Positions 8,263-15,151 of a stretch of DNA of 64,000 nucleotides are shown one piece after another; position 1 is the first letter of the stretch; each line of letters begins with the position of its first letter. The stretch comes from Caldilineaceae bacterium (GTDB lineage Bacteria > Chloroflexota > Anaerolineae > Caldilineales > Caldilineaceae), in NCBI GenBank assembly GCA_022827195.1, contig JAJDTL010000006.1, positions 1 to 64,000 of the forward strand, in the 5' to 3' direction. The notes beneath the pieces were generated by a model. The model made no database searches. It saw only the letters and a list, made by a program, of their open reading frames with translations, and was not told where the DNA came from. A program made the translations under genes and the position numbers.

Positions 8263-9179
8263 TCGATTCCGCACCCGCTCTGCCCGCCGCCACCTGGCGC
8301 GACTATCTGACCCTGACCAAGCCTAAGGTCGTCTCCCTGCTGCTCTTCACCGCCGTATGCCCCATGTTCGTCGCCGCCCGCGGCCTTCCGCCCTGGCTGC
8401 CCCTCCTCGGCGTCCTCGTCGGCGGCTACATGGCCACCGGCGGCGCTGGCGTCTTCAATATGGTCCTCGACCGCGACATCGACGCCCAAATGCGCCGCAC
8501 CGCCAAAAGACCCCTCGTGACCGGCGTCGTTACCGTCCGCAACGCCGTCATCTTCGGCCTCCTGCTCAGCGCCGGCGCCTTCCTCGTCCTCTGGCTCACT
8601 GCCAACCTGCTCACGGCCCTGCTGGCCTGGAGCGGCCTGCTCTTCTACGTCTTCGTATATACCGCCTGGCTCAAACGCAGCTCATGGCAGAACATCGTCA
8701 TCGGCGGCGCGGCGGGTTCGGCCATGCCCCTCCTGGGATGGGCCGCAGTCACCAATCGCCTCGACTGGATGGCCATCCTCCTCTTCGCCCTCATCTTCCT
8801 CTGGACGCCCGTCCACTTCTGGGCGCTCGCCTTCCTGGTCAAGGACCAGTACGAGGCTGTCGGCGTTCCCATGGCCCCCGCCGTCCTTGGCAGCCGCCGC
8901 ACCCTGCAGCAGATGTTGGTATACGCCGCCCTCACCATCCTCGCCTCCCTCCTCCCCTTCGCCCTCAATCAAGCCGGATGGCTCTACGCCGCCGCCGCCG
9001 TCCCGCTCGACCTGCTGCTGGTCTTCAAGGTGTTCAACCTCTATCGCCGCACAGGCGAAGGCCAGGACGTCGACCGCAAAGCAGCGCTCGCCCTCTACAA
9101 ATTCTCCATGCTCTACCTGGCCGTCCTCTTCCTCACCCTCGCCGCCGACCGCACCCTGCCACTCACTCTCCCCTTCTGA
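8259..9179 (+). CDS. ctaB: Protoheme IX farnesyltransferase (heme O synthase)
   Basis: A 306-residue UbiA-family prenyltransferase with about nine membrane segments. The prenyl-diphosphate motif NMVLDRDIDAQMRRTAKRP lies near residues 66-84 and has the N-x3-D-x3-D pattern. A conserved TPVHFWALA follows near 180. It adds a farnesyl tail to heme B, giving heme O for the CtaA step encoded just upstream. The 4-base ATGA overlap shows the two genes are one operon. No oxidase subunit genes lie in the window. An aerobic respiratory chain with a heme A-type oxidase is implied. Confidence 0.93.
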   Translation: MIDSAPALPAATWRDYLTLTKPKVVSLLLFTAVCPMFVAARGLPPWLPLLGVLVGGYMATGGAGVFNMVLDRDIDAQMRRTAKRPLVTGVVTVRNAVIFGLLLSAGAFLVLWLTANLLTALLAWSGLLFYVFVYTAWLKRSSWQNIVIGGAAGSAMPLLGWAAVTNRLDWMAILLFALIFLWTPVHFWALAFLVKDQYEAVGVPMAPAVLGSRRTLQQMLVYAALTILASLLPFALNQAGWLYAAAAVPLDLLLVFKVFNLYRRTGEGQDVDRKAALALYKFSMLYLAVLFLTLAADRTLPLTLPF

Positions 9180-9236
9180 TCAATTTCTAGCCAAGACGAT
9201 GCGGCCGTGCGGGCGCGGCTCCCCCAGTTCGAACTG

Positions 9237-9264
9237 CGAATCACAAATCACAAATCACGAATCA
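9237..9264. repeat. Heptad array, AT-rich type, 4 units
   Basis: Four perfect-phase 7-base units of the form CRAATCA (CGAATCA, CAAATCA, CAAATCA, CGAATCA) in the ctaB downstream region. Confidence 0.85.
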
Positions 9265-9433
9265 CGGCCCTCCCTTGTGCGGGGGGACACCCCCCGCAAC
9301 GCCCCCCTGAAGCTATGCCACCGAGCCTGCGCGTCCCCAGCTCGTGTGCCAGCCACCGGGAAGTAATGCCACCGTGTCCGCGCGCCGCCAACCGATCGCG
9401 CGCCCGACCAGCCCGCACCCGCCCCTGCAGTTC

Positions 9434-9489
9434 CTGGCCACCGGCCACTGGCAACTGACCACCGGCCACTGGCAACTGACCACTGGCAA
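9434..9489. repeat. Heptad array, GC-rich type, 8 units
   Basis: Eight consecutive 7-base units with consensus CYGRCMA (CTGGCCA, CCGGCCA, CTGGCAA, CTGACCA and so on) with no phase slip. The same unit family occurs at 12001, 12463 and 20908. Confidence 0.9.
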
Positions 9490-10010
9490 CTGCCGTGCCG
9501 CAAATCCCGTCCCGCCCTTCCCTGCAAGAGACTCCGAAACGTGCTATACTGCAAGTTTGAGCCCGAACACAACCAGGCTGGACCCAAACGCGCCGCATCG
9601 CACAACTGCCCGCCCACCATGCCCAGGCCGCCAACCATGTCGACCCGCTCCGTACCGAACGTCCGAATCCTGCCCCCAGCGCACATCGCTCCGGGCTCAG
9701 CCGCTACCAACCGGAAATGTACCGCCCTACCGTCCGCCGCGCCGCCAACCCGCAGTGGAACAGGACCCGCCATACAGCCTATGCCGGCGCCGCCACCACC
9801 TGGATCGGTATCCTGTCACAAGGAGCACGCAGCTGTCACTGTTTTGCGCACTTTCTGCACCCGAACGCCATCTTTTGCGCACTTTCAGTCCAAAACCGAC
9901 CGCGAACTGACCGCGGCCGCATCCTGCTACGAGAGTCCATGCCAAAATCCTGTCACGAGAAGAGAGAAACAATTTTCAAATTTTGGGCCCATTTGGGCAA
10001 AACAGCGCAT

Positions 10011-10043
10011 TCGATACCCTATCGATACCCTGTCGATACCCGT
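10011..10043. repeat. 11-base tandem triplet
   Basis: Three adjacent copies of TCGATACCC followed by two variable bases. No gene or regulatory role is evident. Confidence 0.8.
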
Positions 10044-10206
10044 CTTCCGAAGAATTCGCAGCCACTCTGCGTCACAATTGGACACTCTTCGGCCACTTGC
10101 GGACAGAATCGGCCTACCTCAGGACGAACGACGGCTTACAAGCAAAAGCCGCCTGGACCGCTTGTAGGCAAGAACCCGGCTGGAGCGGACAGACGGCTGA
10201 AACAAT

Positions 10207-10308
10207 GCGGCTGCCGACATTCCCAGCGGCGCGCCGAATGAGGGCGTGCGTATCGTCACCAAAAACAGCCGCACGCTGAAGTTCGACGTTAGTGGGTTTG
10301 AGAGCGAG
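10207..10308 (+). pseudogene. Remnant of a second DUF499 C-terminus
   Basis: This stretch encodes 34 residues, of which 33 align with the extreme C-terminus of the DUF499 protein ending at 7005. I count 24 of 33 identical, including NSRTLKF and SGFES. At DNA level the two differ at many synonymous sites, so this is an old paralogue or a second locus, not a recent copy. An in-frame TGA sits at 10198 and no upstream DUF499 sequence is recognisable. It appears to be all that is left of another defence locus. Confidence 0.75.
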
Positions 10309-10350
10309 CAGCGGGGAAGCTATGCGAGAGCAGCTTGCGGCTGGCGGCGG

Positions 10351-10611
10351 TCAACTGTCCGGCATAGAGGAACGGAATTCGTCGATCGCGTCCCGCATAT
10401 CATGACCGATAGCAATCCAGTCGCTCCTCATCGCGGCGATGTCTTCTTCGTATCCATCGCCGGAGGGATAGTAGTAATCGCACAATGTCCCGCCGAAATC
10501 AAATATATGTGCCAACCCGCCTAGAAAGGAAGGTCTGTCGAAGCGGTATAGCCAAGGCCTGCCCGATAGGCTCTTCTGCCCCGCTTTCAATCTCCGCAGA
10601 TAATGCTCCAA
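10351..10611 (-). CDS. Small hypothetical protein
   Basis: About 86 residues from a TTG at 10611, which follows the purine-rich GGGAGGACTGAGG; a GTG at 10626 is the alternative and would overlap the cupin gene's 3' end by 13 bases. The composition looks genuine: Trp and aromatic-rich WLYRFDRPSFLGG, FDFGGTLCDYYYPSGDGYEED and SDWIAIGHDMRDAIDEF. I do not recognise the family. It lies directly after the cupin gene on the same strand, and its far end meets the DUF499 remnant. No signal peptide or membrane segment is seen. Confidence 0.5.
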   Translation of the reverse strand: MEHYLRRLKAGQKSLSGRPWLYRFDRPSFLGGLAHIFDFGGTLCDYYYPSGDGYEEDIAAMRSDWIAIGHDMRDAIDEFRSSMPDS

Positions 10612-10613
10612 CC

Positions 10614-10946
10614 TCAGTCCTCCCACACGTACTCCTCCCGCACCGGGTGGAAGACGTCGAGGATGCTGCAGCGCGTTACTGCGCGGCCCGAGTGCTCCGC
10701 CCCGCCCGGAATGACATAAACGTCGCCCGGCCCCAGCAGGCGCGTCTCCCCGCCGCTGATGCTGATCTCGAACTGGCCCTCGAACATGTTGATCACCTGC
10801 TCATGCGGATGCGAATGCGCCGGCAGCGGCGAACCCGCCGCGATCTCCCAATAGACAAACGTCATGTTTTCCGCATGCACAAACTTGCCCACAAAGCCCG
10901 GAAACAACTCCCGCGCCTTCACATTCTCCAAACTGTATGTGTTCAT
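10614..10946 (-). CDS. Cupin-domain protein
   Basis: A 110-residue single cupin. The first motif is PLPAHSHPHEQVINMFEGQFE (His, His, Glu metal ligands) and the second is GPGDVYVIPGGAEHSG. The fold binds a divalent metal; the substrate is unknown. ATG 10946 (MNTYSLENV) was chosen because the longer frame to 11027 runs through an A-rich heptad array and gives an atypical N-terminus. It sits just downstream of a Gfo/Idh/MocA oxidoreductase on the same strand, which suggests a shared sugar or organic-acid pathway. Confidence 0.85.
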   Translation of the reverse strand: MNTYSLENVKARELFPGFVGKFVHAENMTFVYWEIAAGSPLPAHSHPHEQVINMFEGQFEISISGGETRLLGPGDVYVIPGGAEHSGRAVTRCSILDVFHPVREEYVWED

Positions 10947-10994
10947 CAAACGCTCCAATGTGCGTTTTGTGCGAACTCCGTAGTCCCTCACCAA

Positions 10995-11029
10995 CCAAAA
11001 ACGAAAAACTGAAAACAAAAAACTCAAAA
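10995..11029. repeat. Heptad array, A-rich type, 5 units
   Basis: Five 7-base units of the form CNNAAAA (CCAAAAA, CGAAAAA, CTGAAAA, CAAAAAA, CTCAAAA), abutting the stop of the oxidoreductase gene. A related, less regular array is at 37212. Confidence 0.75.
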
Positions 11030-11986
11030 CTATCCCCCGCCCTCCCCCCCCTCCAGCGCCGCCACCAGCGCCATCGAGTGGATCGCGTCGCGAATGTCGG
11101 TCAGCGGCTTTTCGCCGCTGCGTACACAGTCGGCAATGTGCTCGTGCATCGCCAGCACACCGTCGTAGCGGCTCGTGTCCGACTCGGCCGCGCCGTCGAT
11201 ATCCCAGCCGTTGAGCGTGCGCGCCTCATTATCCTCCGTGATCTCGATTTCGTGGGGAAGCTTGAAGTAGCAGCCGACGCCCGTGCCGTGGAGCTCCCCG
11301 CGCAGCACGCGGGCGCCCGAGGCGCGGTTGCCATGGATGAACCCGGTCGCCCCGTTGTCGAAGCGCACCAGCCCCGTGTAGCAGTTGCGGTAGTCGCTGC
11401 CGAACTTGTCCTGGTAGGCGGTAACCTCGACCGGTTCTCCCCCGGCCATGAAGCGCACCAGGTCGACGGCATGGCAGACATCTTCCCAGTTCGTGGTCGT
11501 AAAGCTCCATGCCTCCTCGCCCAGGAACCTCTTGTTGAAGGTGCCGACCACGGTCGAGACCGGTCCCAGGCGCGCCACCTGGCGCAGCGCCTCCTGCGTG
11601 ACCGCCGCGTGGCGGCGCTGGAAGCCGACCGCGCAGATGACGTCGTTGGCCACCGCCGCGTCGTGGATCTGCTGGACGTCGTCCATGTTCATGCCCGGCG
11701 GCTTCTCGATGAACGTATGCTTGCCCGCATTGAGGCAGTCCAGCGCCGGCTGCAGCAGCCAGCGCTCGTGCATCACACAGTAGACGATGTCGGGATCGAC
11801 CTCCTCCAACATCCGCCGGTGGTCGTCGTAGCGGTACTGGAAGTCATACTCCACCGCGACCTGGTGCAGGAGCTCCTCGTCCAGCTCGCAGGCCGCCACC
11901 ATCTCCACCTCAGGCAACCGGTTGACGTTGGGATAATGTGCGCTCTGGCTGCGCCGTCCGGCGCCGATGAATGCAGTGCGAAGCAT
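11030..11986 (-). CDS. Gfo/Idh/MocA-family oxidoreductase
   Basis: 318 residues. The N-terminal Rossmann motif is AFIGAGRRSQSAHYP, and the cofactor-binding FIEKPPGMNMDD near residue 93 carries the EKP motif whose Lys is catalytic in the family. The C-terminal half is the alpha/beta substrate domain. Members oxidise or reduce sugars, inositols or their derivatives with NAD(P); the substrate cannot be told. It is read toward the cupin gene and may form a unit with it. Confidence 0.88.
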   Translation of the reverse strand: MLRTAFIGAGRRSQSAHYPNVNRLPEVEMVAACELDEELLHQVAVEYDFQYRYDDHRRMLEEVDPDIVYCVMHERWLLQPALDCLNAGKHTFIEKPPGMNMDDVQQIHDAAVANDVICAVGFQRRHAAVTQEALRQVARLGPVSTVVGTFNKRFLGEEAWSFTTTNWEDVCHAVDLVRFMAGGEPVEVTAYQDKFGSDYRNCYTGLVRFDNGATGFIHGNRASGARVLRGELHGTGVGCYFKLPHEIEITEDNEARTLNGWDIDGAAESDTSRYDGVLAMHEHIADCVRSGEKPLTDIRDAIHSMALVAALEGGEGGG

Positions 11987-12000
11987 AAGGAAACTCCTTG

Positions 12001-12035
12001 TCGGTTGCCAGTGGCCGGTTGCCAGTGGCCGGTGG
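12001..12035. repeat. Heptad array, GC-rich type, 5 units
   Basis: Five 7-base units on the opposite strand to the other GC-rich arrays (CCAGTGG, CCGGTTG and so on). The array ends exactly where the stop codon of the four-helix-bundle gene begins. Confidence 0.9.
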
Positions 12036-12419
12036 TTAGCGTATGGCCCGTAGCGAGCGCTTGAGGCCGTTCAACATGCGGCCAACTTCTGCCGACTGGG
12101 CAAGCAATGGATTGGTGTGTTCGGGAGCAGCCATACCGAGTTCCTGTGCCAGGACCAGGAATGTCTCTGTCTCAGCAAGAGACCCGCCGGCAATACTCAA
12201 GAATTGGAGAAACTCCTTCTTTCCGTGGCGCTCGGAGCCCTCCGCTATATTGGCGGCAACCGATACAACCGCGCGCCGGACCTGGCTCGTCAATCCAAAC
12301 TTTTCCTCCGGCGGGAACCTGGCGGAAAGTTGATAGACCGCTTTCGCCAACTGAATCGACTTTCTCCAAACTTCCAGATCTTGATAACTTTTCAACTTGC
12401 ACAATTCCTGTCTATTCAT
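12036..12419 (-). CDS. Four-helix-bundle (S23/intervening-sequence type) protein
   Basis: About 127 residues matching the four-helix bundle family first known from 23S rRNA intervening sequences. It has YQDLEVWRKSIQLAKAVYQL, then FGLTSQVRRAVVSVAANIAEGSER, and KEFLQFLSIAGGSLAETET. The family includes the Avd accessory protein of diversity-generating retroelements, but no reverse transcriptase lies nearby. ATG 12419 (MNRQELCKL) was chosen because the longer frame begins inside flanking repeat-like sequence. GC-rich heptad arrays lie on both sides, one touching its stop. Function unknown; nucleic-acid binding is plausible. Confidence 0.9.
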   Translation of the reverse strand: MNRQELCKLKSYQDLEVWRKSIQLAKAVYQLSARFPPEEKFGLTSQVRRAVVSVAANIAEGSERHGKKEFLQFLSIAGGSLAETETFLVLAQELGMAAPEHTNPLLAQSAEVGRMLNGLKRSLRAIR

Positions 12420-12462
12420 TCCGGATTGAAGCAACTGGCCCGTAACCACCCACCACTGGCCC

Positions 12463-12574
12463 CTGGCTACTGGCCACCGGCCACTGGCTACCGGCTACTG
12501 GCCACCGGCCACTGACCACTGACCACTGACCACTGACCACTGGCCACCGGCTACTGGCCACCGGCCACTGGCCA
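12463..12574. repeat. Heptad array, GC-rich type, 16 units
   Basis: Sixteen uninterrupted 7-base units fitting CYGRCYA, including four identical CTGACCA units. The array overlaps the 3' end of the epimerase gene, supplying its TAG stop and the codons for its last residues (WPVAGGQ). Confidence 0.92.
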
Positions 12575-13576
12575 CTCATAGTCGATATGGCCCTCGTCGC
12601 GCACGCGCAGCGCCGAGTCGATCATCGTGCGTAGGTCGCCGCGTGGTCTGAAATTGATCAGGCTGCGTCCCTTCGTGTTGTCATGGTCGTAACGGAAGCG
12701 CACCGGCAGGCGCACCTCGAGCGGCTCGACGCCGTCGTGTTCGGAAATGATCGCCGCTGCCTCCGGGTAGCTGAACGGGGCCGGCGCGCCGCAGTTGAAC
12801 GACTCGCCCAGCGCGGCCGGCTCCTCAACCGCGCACACCAGCATGTGGGCGATGTCACGCGCGTCGTTGGGCTGGTAGAGCCACGGCCGCCCCTCCAGGT
12901 CGCGCACGCTGCACGGCTGCGCCTCGTCCACCGCCTCCGCCAGCAGATCATGCCACAACTCCGTGCCGTCGGCCATGTACAGCTCGCTCAGGGGACTGTT
13001 CTGGCCCCTCTCCAACAACCCTGCCACCGCGCCGACCGTGAACCGCCCCAGGACCCCGTCGCCCGACTGCACGTGGCTGGGCCGCACAACTGCGCTGCGC
13101 AGCCCCGTCAACCTCGCAGCCATTTCAGTGAACTCCTCACCGATCAGCTTGCCCAGCGCATATTCGCCCGTCGGCCGCTTCGGGTGCAGCTCGTCGACCG
13201 GATGGTAGGCGCAGGCGATGGTATGGCTGTCGTTGGGAAAAACCGCGGAGGAGCTCGTGTAGACGAACCGCTCCAGCCGGTCTGCGTACTGGCCGCAGAC
13301 GCTGGTCACGGTCCGGTCGGTCTGCACATTGTTGTCGAAATATGGACCGACGTAGTTGGCCGTGTGGATGACCGCGTCGACCCCGTTCACCGCTCCGTTG
13401 ACAAAGGCCTCGTCGGTCAGATCACCGGCGGCCAGCTCGATGTCGAGCCCTTCCAACCGCTCCAGTGCCGGGTCGTCCGGCAGAACCGTGCCGCGCACCT
13501 CGTGGTTGCGCGCCAGCAGTTGCCGCACCAGGCGGCAACCGACCTGGCCGGCAGCGCCGGCGACAAGAATCTTCAT
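12551..13576 (-). CDS. NAD-dependent epimerase/dehydratase (extended SDR)
   Basis: 341 residues. The N-terminal nucleotide motif is VAGAAGQVGCRLVRQLL (G-x2-G-x2-G). TSSSAVF carries the catalytic Ser, and EYALGKLIGEEF carries the Y-x3-K pair. It is most like UDP-sugar epimerases or dihydroflavonol-reductase-type enzymes; the substrate is unknown. The last eight or so residues are encoded by a heptad array, so the natural C-terminus may have been replaced or extended by repeat DNA. It lies 39 bases downstream of korB on the same strand but seems functionally unrelated. Confidence 0.87.
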   Translation of the reverse strand: MKILVAGAAGQVGCRLVRQLLARNHEVRGTVLPDDPALERLEGLDIELAAGDLTDEAFVNGAVNGVDAVIHTANYVGPYFDNNVQTDRTVTSVCGQYADRLERFVYTSSSAVFPNDSHTIACAYHPVDELHPKRPTGEYALGKLIGEEFTEMAARLTGLRSAVVRPSHVQSGDGVLGRFTVGAVAGLLERGQNSPLSELYMADGTELWHDLLAEAVDEAQPCSVRDLEGRPWLYQPNDARDIAHMLVCAVEEPAALGESFNCGAPAPFSYPEAAAIISEHDGVEPLEVRLPVRFRYDHDNTKGRSLINFRPRGDLRTMIDSALRVRDEGHIDYEWPVAGGQ

Positions 13577-13615
13577 GCATGACCTCTCATCAATGTGATA
13601 AAACGATGCGAACCG

Positions 13616-15151
13616 CTACTCTTCTTCCAAAGCCTCGTTCAGATAGCCGACAACGTCGCGGAAGGAGATGATCCCGGTCGGCTGGCCGTTGTCGTCCACC
13701 AGCGGGAGGTGCCGGAAGCCGTGGATCGACATCAGGTTGAGCGCATGCGCGATCGGCAGCTCCTCCTTCAGCGCCACCGGTTCCGGCGTCATGAAATCGG
13801 CGATCCTCCGCTGCGACAGGTCCTCGACGATGCCGGCGACCTTCATCAGCACATCCCATTCGGTGAAGATGCCCGCCAACCTGTTCTCGGCGTCGGTCAC
13901 CAGCACGCAGCCAATGTTGTGCCGGTTCATCTGCCGGACCGTGCGCGCCAGCGAGCTGTGCAGACCCACCGTGATCGGCACGTTCGGCGCCAGCGCCGCC
14001 AGCGGGCTCGAAACCAGCAGGTCCTGGAACTCCGACAGCAGCTCCTCCGGTTTGTCCATCTCGTCGATGTACTCTTCGTCCAACCCCGAAACCGGCATCT
14101 CGTCGAACGCCGCCGCGCTGGCGGTAATCTCCCTCTCCTCGACCGTCCACAGGTCAGCCGACAGATAGAGCTGGTCCAGGTCGCCGGCGCCCTTCTTCTC
14201 CTGCGCCGACTGCACCTGCGCCATCAGCTCGGAAGTGTAGTCCGGTTTGCGCACGTCGCGGATCACGCCCATCGCCGCCGGATAGTCCGGAAACTCCATG
14301 CTGCCCAGAATCGAAGCCAGCGGTCTCGATGTGGCATCGTGGACCAGGATCTCGTCCAGGTCGGCCTCCTCGAGCGCGACGACCTCCGGCGTGAACCCGT
14401 TGAGGCGGATGCCCCTGTCGCGGTCCTTGCCGAAGATCATGTGCTTGCCATGTTCGAGGTAGAGAATCGAGTCGTCGCGGTTCTTGCGATCGCTCAACTC
14501 GGTCCACTCGTTCGGGTTGAAGATCACGCAGTTCTGGTAGATTTCGACGAAGGCTGTCCCCTTGTGCTCGGACGCCCGCTTAAGCGTCTCGGCCAGGTGC
14601 TGGGGGTGTGAGTCGATCGAGCGCGCCACGTAGGTCGCCTCTGCCGCCAGCGCAACCGCAATCGGATTGAGCGGCTGCTCCATCGAGCCCATCGGCGAGG
14701 ACTTCGTCACCGTGCCCGGGCGCGAGGTGGGCGAGTACTGGCCCTTCGTCAGCCCGTAGATGCGGTTGTTGAAAAGAATGATATTCAGATCGACGTTGCG
14801 CCGGATGGCGTGCAGTAGGTGGTTGCCGCCGATCGAAAGACCGTCGCCGTCACCCGTGATCACCCAGATGCTCAGGTCCGGGTTGGCGACGGCAAGTCCG
14901 GTAGCCAGGGCCGGCGCCCGCCCGTGAATCGTGTGGATGCCGTAATTGTTCATGTAATAGGGGAAACGGCTTGAGCAGCCGATGCCGGAGATGAAAACGG
15001 TCTTCTCCTTGGGCACGCCCGTCTCCGGCAGCACCCGCTGCATCTGGGCCAGGATCGAATAGTCGCCGCAGCCGGGGCACCAGCGCACCGTCTGGTCGGA
15101 GACGAAGTCCTTGCGGGTGAGGGTGATCTCTTCGGTCGCGCTCGCGCTCAT
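13616..15151 (-). CDS. korB: 2-oxoacid:ferredoxin oxidoreductase beta subunit fused to a C-terminal CBS pair
   Basis: 511 residues. Residues 1 to about 300 are the thiamine-diphosphate subunit: WCPGCGDYSI and GIGCSS (cluster-ligand Cys), GDGDGLSIGGNHLL (Mg/TPP site) and LFNNRIYGLTKGQYSPTS. After a linker, residues about 370-511 form two CBS motifs (ITVGLHSSLARTVRQM and IADFMTPEPVALKEEL). The usual KorB is about 280-340 residues, so the CBS fusion is an addition. Adenine nucleotides often bind CBS pairs, so energy-state control of this TCA-cycle or reductive enzyme is inferred. Its start directly follows the korA stop. Confidence 0.9.
   Translation of the reverse strand: MSASATEEITLTRKDFVSDQTVRWCPGCGDYSILAQMQRVLPETGVPKEKTVFISGIGCSSRFPYYMNNYGIHTIHGRAPALATGLAVANPDLSIWVITGDGDGLSIGGNHLLHAIRRNVDLNIILFNNRIYGLTKGQYSPTSRPGTVTKSSPMGSMEQPLNPIAVALAAEATYVARSIDSHPQHLAETLKRASEHKGTAFVEIYQNCVIFNPNEWTELSDRKNRDDSILYLEHGKHMIFGKDRDRGIRLNGFTPEVVALEEADLDEILVHDATSRPLASILGSMEFPDYPAAMGVIRDVRKPDYTSELMAQVQSAQEKKGAGDLDQLYLSADLWTVEEREITASAAAFDEMPVSGLDEEYIDEMDKPEELLSEFQDLLVSSPLAALAPNVPITVGLHSSLARTVRQMNRHNIGCVLVTDAENRLAGIFTEWDVLMKVAGIVEDLSQRRIADFMTPEPVALKEELPIAHALNLMSIHGFRHLPLVDDNGQPTGIISFRDVVGYLNEALEEE

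Larger units (their letters stand above)
9180..10206. other. Gene-poor intergenic kilobase with repeats
   Basis: No convincing gene was found. The open frames here overlap each other, are rich in Pro, Arg, Thr and Cys, and carry no recognisable domain. The stretch holds two heptad arrays (9237, 9434) and an 11-base triplet repeat (10011). A lone -10-like TATACT lies near 9545. Two TTTTGCGCACTTTC words occur within about 40 bases near 9840-9890. Confidence 0.6.

Noticed and set aside
8357..9190. Plus-strand frame of 277 residues overlapping ctaB
   Set aside because: An Arg/Pro-rich shadow of the ctaB frame without any motif; ctaB has the full prenyltransferase signature.
9541..10241. Several overlapping plus-strand frames of 170-210 residues
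   Set aside because: They share the same DNA in different frames, have biased composition and no conserved motif, and lie in repeat-rich intergenic sequence.
9434..12574. Heptad arrays considered as CRISPR
   Set aside because: Units are 7 bases with no spacers and no cas genes nearby.
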